NCBI GenBank assembly: GCA_963819845.1 | Contig: CAWFXQ010000016.1 | Location: forward strand, 186,001 to 250,000 | Length of the DNA: 64,000 nucleotides | Origin: DATAGF01 sp963819845 | Lineage (GTDB): Bacteria; Actinomycetota; Thermoleophilia; Miltoncostaeales; Miltoncostaeaceae | Reading direction: 5' to 3' | Shown: positions 23,745 through 31,482 of the stretch, in pieces | Layout of the letters: each line of letters starts with the position of its first letter | Numbering within the stretch: position 1 is the first letter of the stretch | Program-made: the position numbers and the translations under genes | The notes under the pieces: model-generated | Told to the model about the DNA's origin: nothing | What the model saw: the letters and a program-made list of their open reading frames with translations, nothing else | The model's database searches: none

Positions 23745-24736
23745 GACCGCAGGCGCTGGCCGTGGTCGTGCACGGCGGTCATCACCATCACCTCGTCGGC
23801 GGCCGTGAGCTCGGCGAGGGACAGGATCTGGTCGCGCACGCCGGCCGCGTCGCCGAGCACCTGCGCCCGCCGGTAGCGGCGGACCTGGTCCTGCTCGTGC
23901 GGCGTGTAGGCGTGCGCGGCGGCCTCCTCGGGGCCCGGCAGCGGACCGGGCCGGCCCTGGCGCATCCGCACCAGCCCGAGGCCCATCGAGCTCGCCAGCT
24001 CGTCGGCGCGCTCGGGCGTCTCGGCGGCGATCGCCGACACGCAGAGGACCGCCGTCGGCCGCGCCATGGCGGCCGAGGGCCGGAAGGCGTCGCGGTAGGC
24101 GCGCATGGCGCCCTCGGCGCCGCGCGGGTTCATGTGGCGCGCGAAGGCGAAGCCGACGCCCAGGAGGGCCGCGACCTGGGCGCCGTAGTCGCTGGAGCCG
24201 AGGATCCAGATCGGGGGCAGCGGGACGTCGTCGGGCACCGCGCGCACCGAGGCGAAGGGGTGGCCCTCGGGGAAGCCCTCGCCTGCGTAGGCCAGCAGCT
24301 CGCCGAGCTGGGCGGGGAAGTCCTCGGCCCCGAACGCGTCGGCCGAGCGCCGCAGCGCGGCCGCCGTGACGGCGTCGGTGCCGGGCGCGCGGCCGATGCC
24401 GAGGTCGATGCGGCCCGGGTGGAGGGCCTCCAGCACGCGGAAGGTCTCGGCGATCCGCAGCGCCGCGTGGTTGGGCAGCATGATCCCGCCGGAGCCCACC
24501 CGGATGCGCGAGGTGGCGGCGGCGACCTGGCCGATCATCACCTCGGGGGCCGAGCTGGCCAGCCCTGGGAGGTTGTGGTGCTCGGCCAGCCAGTAGCGCC
24601 GGTAGCCCCAGCCCTCGGCCGCGCGGGCGAGGTCGATCGTGTTGCGCAGCGCCTGCGCCGACGTCGTGCCCGACGGGACCGGCGACAGGTCGAGCACCGA
24701 GAGGGGCAGGGGCGTTGGGACGGCCACCCCGGCCAC
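23699..24736 (-). CDS. Luciferase-like monooxygenase (LLM class)
   Basis: A 345-residue flavin-dependent oxidoreductase of the bacterial luciferase superfamily. It opens with PLSVLDLSPVPSGTTSAQAL, followed by RYWLAEHHNLPGLASSAPEV, RIRVGSGGIMLPNHAALRIAE, LHPGRIDLGIGRAPGTD and PIWILGSSDYGAQVAA, the pattern of MsnO8-type LLM oxidoreductases. No FMN reductase is nearby. The substrate is unknown. It overlaps tail-to-tail with the methyltransferase at 23073. Confidence 0.93.
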   Translation of the reverse strand: MAGVAVPTPLPLSVLDLSPVPSGTTSAQALRNTIDLARAAEGWGYRRYWLAEHHNLPGLASSAPEVMIGQVAAATSRIRVGSGGIMLPNHAALRIAETFRVLEALHPGRIDLGIGRAPGTDAVTAAALRRSADAFGAEDFPAQLGELLAYAGEGFPEGHPFASVRAVPDDVPLPPIWILGSSDYGAQVAALLGVGFAFARHMNPRGAEGAMRAYRDAFRPSAAMARPTAVLCVSAIAAETPERADELASSMGLGLVRMRQGRPGPLPGPEEAAAHAYTPHEQDQVRRYRRAQVLGDAAGVRDQILSLAELTAADEVMVMTAVHDHGQRLRSYELIAEALSPAAVR

Positions 24737-24792
24737 GCTACCAGGGCCCTTCTCCCGAGAGCCCGCCGCGGCCGAGGGTGACCTCCCGCCGG

Positions 24793-25407
24793 TCAGGGGC
24801 CCGGGGGCGGCCCCCCGAACGGCCCGCCGCGGCGCACGAAGCGGCCGGGCTCCCCGTTCACGATGCGCTGGGCCATCTGGGTGGCCTCGGCGCGCGTCGG
24901 CCTGTCGCCCATGGGCGGCGGGTCGTCGAGGATCTCGTCGCGGATCGCCGCGACGACCTTCGACTTCGCGACGTTCCGGGCCTCGGCGACCTCGGCGAGG
25001 CTCTTGCCGTCCTCGAGCTGCTCGCGCAGCGCGCCCTCCGACAGGCCGACGGCCGTCGCGGCCGCCCCGAGGAACGGCCCGCCGGCGTGGTGCAGGTGGA
25101 CGCCGGGCCCGCCGCCGAGGGCGAACCCGCGCTCGCCGGCCCGCTCGAGGATGCGGTCCGCCTCCTCCTGGGTCAGACGTCCCTCCGCCACGGCCCCGTC
25201 GAGGTGCGCCTTGAGCACGTCCTTCATCGCCGCCTGGATGTCCTCGCCCGTGAGGCTGGTGCCCTCCCGGGCGTTGAGGGCCTCGGCGAGCGCGTTCGCG
25301 CCGCCCTCGCTGCCGCCCGTCGCCGCGTAGGTCGCGCCGCCGGCGGCGAGCCCAAGCGCCGCCACGGCCGCGCCGGCCACCGCGATCCGTCGTCTGCGTC
25401 CCTCCAC
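24793..25407 (-). CDS. Secreted or membrane-anchored hypothetical protein
   Basis: A protein of about 204 residues from GTG 25407, preceded by a GGAGGAGG ribosome site. It begins with Arg-rich residues and one hydrophobic segment (IAVAGAAVAALGLAAGGATYA), which is a signal anchor or signal peptide. Outside lie two related helical units: LTGEDIQAAMKDVLKAHLD with TQEEADRILERAG, and VGLSEGALREQLEDGKSLAEVAEARNV with ATQMAQRIVNGEP. Such repeated short helical units with LT-Q-EADRI are common in actinobacterial secreted proteins of unknown role. The tail is Gly/Pro rich. Confidence 0.75.
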   Translation of the reverse strand: MEGRRRRIAVAGAAVAALGLAAGGATYAATGGSEGGANALAEALNAREGTSLTGEDIQAAMKDVLKAHLDGAVAEGRLTQEEADRILERAGERGFALGGGPGVHLHHAGGPFLGAAATAVGLSEGALREQLEDGKSLAEVAEARNVAKSKVVAAIRDEILDDPPPMGDRPTRAEATQMAQRIVNGEPGRFVRRGGPFGGPPPGP

Positions 25408-25474
25408 GATGCCTCCTCCGCCGATGCCCGGCTGGCTGCCGGTCCTCAACGACGGTAGGGCGGCCGCCTAAGGA

Positions 25475-25933
25475 TCAGCTCAAGAGGCCGTGAAGGTCTG
25501 CTCCGCCCTGGTCCAGCAGAACCTCGAGACGGGCGAGGTCGGTCGGCATCTGGCGCCGGATCATCGGCGCGATCGCCGGCTCCATCAGCTTGCGCGTGCC
25601 CCGCAGGCGGATCTCCACCGCGATGCCGAGCCGCGTCGCCGCCCCGTCGCCGCCGTCCGGCGCGAAGCGCACCTCGATGCGCCCGCTGCCGCCCTCCAGG
25701 TCGGCCGCCTCCACCCACAGCTCGTCGCGCGCGAAGTCCACGACCTCGGCCTCGTAGGTCCCCACGCCCTTGACCGTCTCGCGCCAGCGGGTCCCCATGC
25801 CGGGCTCTCCGCCGGTGAGCAGCTCCACGTCGCGGGTGTTCTCCTGCCAGATCGGCCGGTTGTTGACGTCGGCCATGAACGCGAACACGCGCTCGACGGG
25901 ATGCCGCACGACCTGGTCGAGCTCGACGCGCAC
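25475..25933 (-). CDS. SRPBCC (polyketide cyclase/START-like) protein
   Basis: A 152-residue helix-grip protein: VELDQVVRHPVERVFAFMADVNNRPIWQ is the typical opening strand-helix, GMGTRWRETVKGVGTYEAEVV and RFAPDGGDGAATRLGIAVEI are the sheet, and LMEPAIAPMIRRQMPTDLARLEVLL is the long C-terminal helix. Family members bind hydrophobic ligands. GTG 25933 is chosen because it starts right before the fold; longer in-frame reading would run into the tRNA gene. It is divergent from tRNA-Sec, 23 bases apart. Confidence 0.86.
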   Translation of the reverse strand: MRVELDQVVRHPVERVFAFMADVNNRPIWQENTRDVELLTGGEPGMGTRWRETVKGVGTYEAEVVDFARDELWVEAADLEGGSGRIEVRFAPDGGDGAATRLGIAVEIRLRGTRKLMEPAIAPMIRRQMPTDLARLEVLLDQGGADLHGLLS

Positions 25934-25956
25934 AGGTGCGATTGTGTCAGGGCGAT

Positions 25957-26049
25957 GGAGCGGCCGGGGCCCGGTGGCCCGACTCGTCTTCAAAACGAGA
26001 GGGGAGGGGTCCGTCCCCGCCCGGTAGGTTCGACTCCTACGCCGCTCCG
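25957..26049 (+). tRNA. selC: tRNA-Sec (anticodon UCA)
   Basis: The sequence folds as a selenocysteine tRNA. It has an 8-bp acceptor stem (GGAGCGGC/GCCGCTCC), a long D arm, anticodon stem CTCGT/ACGAG around the loop CTTCAAA (anticodon TCA), a long variable arm (GGGGA/TCCCC) and T arm GTAGG-TTCGACT-CCTAC, with discriminator G. The 93-base length and 8-bp acceptor are diagnostic against ordinary tRNAs. It decodes UGA as selenocysteine with SelB. selA and selB are about 5.4 kb downstream on the other strand. CCA is not encoded. Confidence 0.96.
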
Positions 26050-26129
26050 TCCCCGGGGCCGAGCCGCCGCCAGACCTGGACCTTCGTCGCGTTTCGCGGG
26101 CCGGCGCGAGGGAGGATCCTGGGTGAGGA

Positions 26130-28775
26130 ATGGCCGACCCCTGCCGCCTCGTGACCGGCGATCAGCACCTCTGCGGGGCGGCCGGGTTCACCGCCTTTCA
26201 GACGGACTGGGTGGAGCAGTCGCTCCCGGCCCGCTTCGGGCGGATGGCCGCGGCCCACCGGGACTGCCTCGCGGTGGCCGACGCCACCGGCCGCATGACC
26301 TACGGCGGGCTCGACGAGCTGACGGGCCGAATCGCCGGCGCGGTCGTGGAGCGTCTGGGCCCGGGGTGGGAGCCCGTCGCGCTGGTCCAGCGCCAGGGGC
26401 TCGCGAGCGTGGCGGCGATCCTCGGGACCCTTCGGGCCGGGAAGGCCTACGTTCCGCTGGAGGCGTCCGACCCGCCGGCGCGGCTGGCCGAGATCGCGGA
26501 CGAGGTCGGCGCCCGCCTCGTCCTCGCCGACCGGGAGACCGCCCCGCTGGCCGCGGCGATCGCCGGGCCGGGGCGCGGCCTCCTCGTCGTCGACGACGTG
26601 CCGCGCCGGCCGGGCCCTCCGCCCGAGATCGACGTCCCGCCGGACGCGATCGCGTACGTCTACTTCACCTCGGGATCCACCGGGCGCCCGAAGGGCGTCG
26701 TCGACACGCACCGCAACGTGCTCCACAACGTCCTCCGGTACACGAACGCCCTGCGCATCGCGCCCTCCGACCGCCTCAGCCTGCTGCAGCCCCCGGGCTT
26801 CAGCGGCGCGGTCTCGAGCACCTTCGGCGCGCTGCTGAACGGCGCCGCGCTGTTCCCCTTCAGGTTCAGCGGGGAGCGCCTCGAGGACCTCGCGGCCATG
26901 GTGCGCGCCGAGCGCGTCACGATCTACCATTCGGTCCCCTCGATCTTCCGCAGCCTGGTCGCCGTGAGCGGGGCCCCCTACCCGGACGTCCGCGTCGTGA
27001 GGCTCGAGGGGGACCGTGCCTCCTCGCTCGACGCCGAGCTCCACCGCGGCCACTTCGGCGCCGGCAGCATCCTCGCCAACGGGCTGGGCACGACGGAGAC
27101 GGGCCTGTGCCGCCAGCTTCGCCTCCCGACGACGGCCCGGGTGGAGGAGGGGGCGCTGCCCGTCGGCTATCCCGTCCCGGGCGTCGAGGTCGCGGTGATC
27201 GACGAGGGTGGGCGCCCCCTCCCGGCCGGCGGCGCGGGCGAGATCGCGGTGCGCAGCCGCCACCTCGCGCGCGGGTACTGGCGCCGCCCGGACCTCACGG
27301 ATGCGGCGTTCCGAACCGACGACGAGGACCCCTCGTACCGGGTCTACCGGACCGGGGATCTCGGTCGTCTGCGGCCCGACGGCTGCCTGGAGTTCCTCGG
27401 GCGCCGCGACGCCCAGCTCAAGGTGCTCGGGCAGCGGGTGGAGCCGGCGGAGGTCGAGTCGCAGCTCCTGGGCGTTCCCGGCGTCCTCGAGGCGGCCGTG
27501 ACCACCCACCCGGGCCGGCGGGGCGAGGGGCGCCTCGCCGCCCACGTGGTCGTCGCGCCCGGCGCCGGCGACCCGTCCGCCCTGCGCGCCGCCCTCGCCG
27601 AGCGGCTGCCCGCGCCCATGGTGCCCTCCAGCCTCAGGATCGTCGATGAGCTCCCGCTGGCCCCGAACGGGAAGGTCGACCGGCGGTCGCTCGCCCCCCC
27701 GCCGCCGGGCGCAGCGCCCCGGGGCGGGGACGAGGCTCGCCTCCTGCGCCTGTGGGAGGAGGTGCTCGAACGCGACGGCATCGGCGTCGAGGACGACTTC
27801 TTCGAGATCGGGGGCGATTCCCTCGCGGCGGCGGAGCTGCTGGCCGCGCTCGAGTCGGAGTTGGGCGAGGAGCTCGCCCCGTCACTGCTCGTGCGGGCCC
27901 CCACCGTCGCGCGGCTGGCCGAGGCCCTCCGAGACGGGGACCGCCGGAGGGACCCGTCGCCCATCGTCGCGCTCCAGCCGGAGGGCAGCGGCCCGCCCCT
28001 CGTGCTCGTGGACCCCGACGACGGGACGAGCAACGTCTACGCGGGGCTCGTGCGGAGCCTCGGGACTGAGCGGCCGGTCTGGCGACTCGACCCCCTGAGG
28101 AGGGAGTCGCCATCGATCCCGGAGCTGGCGGCGCGCCACGTCAGGGCCCTCACGGCCGCGAGCCCCGAGGGCCCCTACCTTCTCGGTGGCTTCTGCTTCG
28201 GAGCCGTCGTCGCCTTCGAGATGGCGCGGCGATTGCGCGCCGAGGCACGGGAGGTCCGCCACCTCGCGCTCGTCGGCGTCAGCCCCTACGACTTCCCCTC
28301 CCTGGTCTCACCCGCCGCGGCGGCCAGGTACCGCGCGGCCCACCGGAGGATCCCGAGGATGCGCCGCTACCTGGCGCAGGCTCGCGGGTACCCGGCGTCG
28401 CGCTGGCTGCGCCATCAGCGCGACGGGGTCGTGACCCTGGCGCGCGAGCTGCGACGCGCGGCCGCCGCGGGCGAGGCTCCGGTGGACGCCGGTCATCCGG
28501 ACTCGTGGGACACGATGAGGCGGGCGGCCATGAGCCGCTACGAGCCGAGCCGGCTCGCCGGCGGCGGCACCCTCTACCTCTCGGAGGGGGAGACGGCCCG
28601 CTACAGCCACGACGCGGCGCGGGACTGGGCGGGCCTCTGCGAGGACGCCCGCGTGCGCACCCTCCCCGGCCCCCGCGGGGATCTCCTGTGGGAGCCGGCG
28701 GTCGTCACCGAGCTCGCGACCCGGATCCGGGACGACATCGACGCGTCGCTCAGCCCGGTGCGCGTCGGGCGGTGA
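26130..28775 (+). CDS. Single-module NRPS-like synthetase, A-T-TE
   Basis: An 881-residue protein. The adenylation domain (about 30-525) has A3 YFTSGSTGRPKG, A5 NGLGTTETG, A7 YRTGDLGRL and A10 Lys515 in APNGKVDRRS. A carrier domain has Ser564 in IGGDSL. A thioesterase follows (about 610-875). At the position normally held by the amino-group-binding Asp (FDxS in amino-acid A domains) the sequence is GFSGAVSS, so Ser225 replaces Asp, which points to a substrate without an alpha-amino group. The thioesterase nucleophile is Cys689 (GGFCFG), and the usual catalytic His near the C-terminus is replaced (PGPRGDLL). No condensation domain. It lies right after tRNA-Sec. The product is unknown. Confidence 0.88.
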   Translation: MADPCRLVTGDQHLCGAAGFTAFQTDWVEQSLPARFGRMAAAHRDCLAVADATGRMTYGGLDELTGRIAGAVVERLGPGWEPVALVQRQGLASVAAILGTLRAGKAYVPLEASDPPARLAEIADEVGARLVLADRETAPLAAAIAGPGRGLLVVDDVPRRPGPPPEIDVPPDAIAYVYFTSGSTGRPKGVVDTHRNVLHNVLRYTNALRIAPSDRLSLLQPPGFSGAVSSTFGALLNGAALFPFRFSGERLEDLAAMVRAERVTIYHSVPSIFRSLVAVSGAPYPDVRVVRLEGDRASSLDAELHRGHFGAGSILANGLGTTETGLCRQLRLPTTARVEEGALPVGYPVPGVEVAVIDEGGRPLPAGGAGEIAVRSRHLARGYWRRPDLTDAAFRTDDEDPSYRVYRTGDLGRLRPDGCLEFLGRRDAQLKVLGQRVEPAEVESQLLGVPGVLEAAVTTHPGRRGEGRLAAHVVVAPGAGDPSALRAALAERLPAPMVPSSLRIVDELPLAPNGKVDRRSLAPPPPGAAPRGGDEARLLRLWEEVLERDGIGVEDDFFEIGGDSLAAAELLAALESELGEELAPSLLVRAPTVARLAEALRDGDRRRDPSPIVALQPEGSGPPLVLVDPDDGTSNVYAGLVRSLGTERPVWRLDPLRRESPSIPELAARHVRALTAASPEGPYLLGGFCFGAVVAFEMARRLRAEAREVRHLALVGVSPYDFPSLVSPAAAARYRAAHRRIPRMRRYLAQARGYPASRWLRHQRDGVVTLARELRRAAAAGEAPVDAGHPDSWDTMRRAAMSRYEPSRLAGGGTLYLSEGETARYSHDAARDWAGLCEDARVRTLPGPRGDLLWEPAVVTELATRIRDDIDASLSPVRVGR

Positions 28776-28795
28776 AGCGGCGCGTGCCCGCGCGC

Positions 28796-29194
28796 TCAAT
28801 CCGCGGGGTGGGCGGGCGTGTCCGCGCGCCAGGGGGCCCGCCACTCGGGGGCCTCCCAGCCCTCCATGACGTAGATCCGCTCCCGCGCCACCTTGTCGCC
28901 GCGGAATTCCAGCAGCTGGACGCCGAGCATCCACGGGCCGCCGTCGTAGCGGGCCGAGACCTCGACGACGGCCAGGTCATCGCGAACTGTGATGCGCCGC
29001 ACCCGGTAGCTCACCTCGGCCGGGTACCGGCTGCGCCACTCCGTGAAGCCGGCGACGCCCTCGAACCGCTCACCCGACTGCGGGAACTCCAGCACCGCGT
29101 CGTCGTGGTAGATCTCGCCGGCGCGGTCAACGTCCGCGCCCGCGTACTCCCAATACCGCCGCACCACCTCGAGCCGAGCGGACCGATCGGCCAT
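28796..29194 (-). CDS. NTF2-like/SnoaL-like protein
   Basis: A 132-residue cone-shaped alpha+beta barrel protein: VVRRYWEYAGADVDRAGEIYHDDAVLEFP at the N-terminus, FEGVAGFTEWRSRYP, then strands VRRITVRDDLAVVEVSARYDGGPWM and LLEFRGDKVARERIYVMEGWEAPEW. This pattern is typical of nuclear-transport-factor-2-like proteins, which include SnoaL cyclases and ketosteroid isomerases. It is convergent with the A-T-TE gene, 20 bases apart. Whether it processes the synthetase product is unknown. Confidence 0.87.
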   Translation of the reverse strand: MADRSARLEVVRRYWEYAGADVDRAGEIYHDDAVLEFPQSGERFEGVAGFTEWRSRYPAEVSYRVRRITVRDDLAVVEVSARYDGGPWMLGVQLLEFRGDKVARERIYVMEGWEAPEWRAPWRADTPAHPAD

Positions 29195-29250
29195 CCCACC
29201 TCCTCGCGCCCGACGCTACACCGGCGGGCGATTCCGAGCCGCCCCGCTAT

Positions 29251-29274
29251 CCTTACCGAAGCGAACGAGTAAGG
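29251..29274. promoter_or_regulatory. Inverted repeat upstream of AbrB gene
   Basis: CCTTAC at 29251-29256 and GTAAGG at 29269-29274 form an inverted repeat with a 12-base spacer. The right half overlaps the AAGGAG ribosome site of the antitoxin gene. Type II antitoxins usually bind such repeats to repress their own operon, so this is a candidate operator. Only the symmetry is observed. Confidence 0.4.
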
Positions 29275-29282
29275 AGATGGTG

Positions 29283-29534
29283 ATGCGGGCTGCCGCGCGG
29301 ATGACGTCGAAGGGCCAGGTGACCGTGCCGAAGGCGGTGCGCGACGCGCTGGGCCTGAAGCAGGGCGACCAGGTGGTCTTCCGCGTCAACGGCGACGAGG
29401 CGGTCGTGCGCCGGACGCCCGACCTGCTCGAGCTGGCCGGCTCCGTGGCGGTGCCGCCGGAGCTGCGCGGAGCCGACTGGGACACGATCATCCGAGAGAC
29501 CTATCGCCGGCACGCCGCGGCCAAGGGCTACTGA
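29283..29534 (+). CDS. AbrB/MazE-type antitoxin
   Basis: An 83-residue swapped-hairpin DNA-binding antitoxin. RMTSKGQVTVPKAVRDALGLKQGDQVVF is the AbrB domain and the acidic/aromatic tail (WDTIIRETYRRHAAAKGY) is the toxin-binding part. ATG 29283 is preferred over ATG 29277, which lies directly against the AAGGAG ribosome site. It forms an operon with the PIN-domain gene, whose start overlaps its stop as CTGA. Confidence 0.92.
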   Translation: MRAAARMTSKGQVTVPKAVRDALGLKQGDQVVFRVNGDEAVVRRTPDLLELAGSVAVPPELRGADWDTIIRETYRRHAAAKGY

Positions 29535-29926
29535 CCGCTCTCGTCAACACCAACGTCCTCGTCCGGCACCTCACCGGCGACCCCCAGGTGCAGGCCCGGA
29601 GGGCGACGGCGCTGCTCGCGCGCGGCGGAGATCTGCGGCTCGCCGATGTCATCGTGGCCGAGACGGTCTTCGTGCTGGAATCGCGATACGGGGTGCCGCG
29701 CCCCGAGCTGGTCGCCCTCATCGAGGCGATCCTCGCCTTCCCGGCGATCCGGGTCGGCGACCACGAGCTGATCCTGCGAGCGCTCGAGGTCTACGAGCGG
29801 GACCGTCTCCATTTCGCCGAGGCGTACCTGGTCGCCCTCGCCGAGGTCACCCAGATCCGCGACATCGTCTCGCTCGACCGTGGCATCGACCGCGTCGGCT
29901 GGGTCCGGCGGGTCGAGCCTGGCTAG
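29531..29926 (+). CDS. PIN-domain (VapC-like) toxin with altered active site, CTG start
   Basis: A 131-residue PIN nuclease partner of the AbrB antitoxin. The fold begins LTALVNTNVLVRHLTGDP, exactly where PIN domains read VDTNVLV, but the only codon available for Met1 is CTG at 29531, overlapping the antitoxin TGA. The first catalytic Asp is Asn6 here. Glu44 (VIVAETVFVLE) is present, the third acidic position is Glu97 (HFAEAYL, usually Asp) and Asp116 (SLDRGID) is kept. Loss of the first Asp usually inactivates PIN RNases, so the toxin may be dead and kept as a regulator. Confidence 0.85.
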   Translation: MTALVNTNVLVRHLTGDPQVQARRATALLARGGDLRLADVIVAETVFVLESRYGVPRPELVALIEAILAFPAIRVGDHELILRALEVYERDRLHFAEAYLVALAEVTQIRDIVSLDRGIDRVGWVRRVEPG

Positions 29927-31482
29927 ACCCCACCCCGCCGCAGCACGCGGACGTCGCCCTGGCGCCGGGTGAGGCCGCTCGCGTCGAGGTGGGCGGCCAG
30001 GGCGACCGCCTGGCGGCGGCCCACGCCCCAGAGGTCGCGGAGGGCCCCGATGGCCATCGGCCCGGACGCCAGGGCCGCCCGGGCGTGCTCGCGGGCGCCG
30101 GCCGCGGCGGCGGCGTCGAACCAGAGGTCGCCGGCGCGCACGGCCCGCCCGTCCTCCCGCAGGCGCGCCAGGCCGGCCCGCGCCTGCTCCGGCGCCAGGC
30201 CCGCGCGCCGCGCCAGCTCGGCGACCGGGGGCGGCCGCAGCCCGGCCGCGGCGAGCGCGGCGGAGAGCTCGTCGAGCACCGCCGCGGCGGGGACGGCGAC
30301 CCGCCCCGCCGCCGCGCCGTCGCGCCGGGCGCCGCCCGGAGCCTCGGCCACCTCGGGAGGCGCCGGCGGGTCTCCCCGCTCCCGGGCGGCGAGTCGCTCG
30401 GCCGTGCGCCCGCCCCGTCCGTGCCGGGCCGGGGCGGCGTCGATCACCACCGCCCCGGCCACGGTGCGCCGCTCTGCCGACCGCAGCACGATCCGGTCTC
30501 CGGCCGCGGCCGGCACGGGGCGCCCCAGGCGCAGCTGGGCGTAGCCGCGCTCGCCCGGCTCCAGGGCGTCGCCGGCCAGGAGCACGCAGGCGGCCGGCAC
30601 CTCGGCCGTGCCGAGGAAGGCCTGCAACCGGGCGCGGGTTCGCAGCCGCCGGCCGGCGTCGGGCAGCAGGGTCATCGCCACGTCGAGCAGGTCGGACGCC
30701 TCCCAGCCGTCGCCCTCGCGCACCACGCAGGCGCCGCGCGGCACGTCGGCGGGGGCGACGCCGGCCAGGTTGAGGGCCGTGCGGCCGCCGGCGGCGTGGG
30801 CGAGCGCCCGCTCGTGCGCCTGCACGGCGCGCACCCGGGCGACGGTCCTGCCCGGCAGCGCGGCGACCCGGTCGCCGGGCGCGATGCCCTCGCCCCAGAG
30901 CGTGCCGGTCACGACCGTGCCCGCCCCGGGCAGGGAGAACGCCCGGTCGACGAACAGGCGCGCCCGGCCGCCCGCCGTCCGCCGCGGCAGCCGGGCGGCG
31001 AGCCGGTCGAGGGCGGCCCTCAGCTCGCCGATGCCCTCGCCGGCCGGGGCCGCGACGACGACCAACTCGGGCCCGTCGCCCACGAGCTCGCGGGCCTCCC
31101 GCGCGGCGCGATCGGGGGAGGCCAGGTCGGCCTTGGTGACGGCCACGACGCCGTCGGCCACCCCCAGCAGCCCGAGCACCGCCAGGTGCTCGCGGGTCTG
31201 CGGCATGACGCCGTCGTCGGCGGCGACGCAGAGCAGGTGGCCGTCGGTGCCGCTCGCGCCGGCGACCATGTGGCGCACGAACCGCTCGTGGCCGGGCACG
31301 TCGACCAGGCTCAGCCGCCGCCCCGAGGGCAGGTCGAGCGGGGCGAAGCCGAGCTCGATCGAGATGCCGCGCGACTTCTCCGCCGGCAGGCGGTCGGTGT
31401 CGCGGCCGGTGAGGGCCAGCACCAGGGCGGTCTTGCCGTGGTCGACGTGGCCGGCCGTGCCGATGACCAGCGGCGCGCTCAC
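29923..31482 (-). CDS. selB: Selenocysteine-specific elongation factor SelB
   Basis: A 519-residue translation GTPase that delivers Sec-tRNA to UGA codons followed by a SECIS element. The N-terminal GTPase has G1 GTAGHVDHGKT, G2 region SRGISIELGFA, G3 DVPGHERF and G4 TKAD. EF-Tu-like domains II and III follow (LFVDRAFSLPGAGTVVTGTL ...), then C-terminal winged helices (PPPVAELARRAGLAPEQARAGL and GPMAIGALRDLWGVGRRQAVALAAHLD). It is about 100 residues shorter than E. coli SelB, probably lacking one or two winged helices. The GTG start overlaps the selA stop (GTGA). Confidence 0.94.
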   Translation of the reverse strand: MSAPLVIGTAGHVDHGKTALVLALTGRDTDRLPAEKSRGISIELGFAPLDLPSGRRLSLVDVPGHERFVRHMVAGASGTDGHLLCVAADDGVMPQTREHLAVLGLLGVADGVVAVTKADLASPDRAAREARELVGDGPELVVVAAPAGEGIGELRAALDRLAARLPRRTAGGRARLFVDRAFSLPGAGTVVTGTLWGEGIAPGDRVAALPGRTVARVRAVQAHERALAHAAGGRTALNLAGVAPADVPRGACVVREGDGWEASDLLDVAMTLLPDAGRRLRTRARLQAFLGTAEVPAACVLLAGDALEPGERGYAQLRLGRPVPAAAGDRIVLRSAERRTVAGAVVIDAAPARHGRGGRTAERLAARERGDPPAPPEVAEAPGGARRDGAAAGRVAVPAAAVLDELSAALAAAGLRPPPVAELARRAGLAPEQARAGLARLREDGRAVRAGDLWFDAAAAAGAREHARAALASGPMAIGALRDLWGVGRRQAVALAAHLDASGLTRRQGDVRVLRRGGV

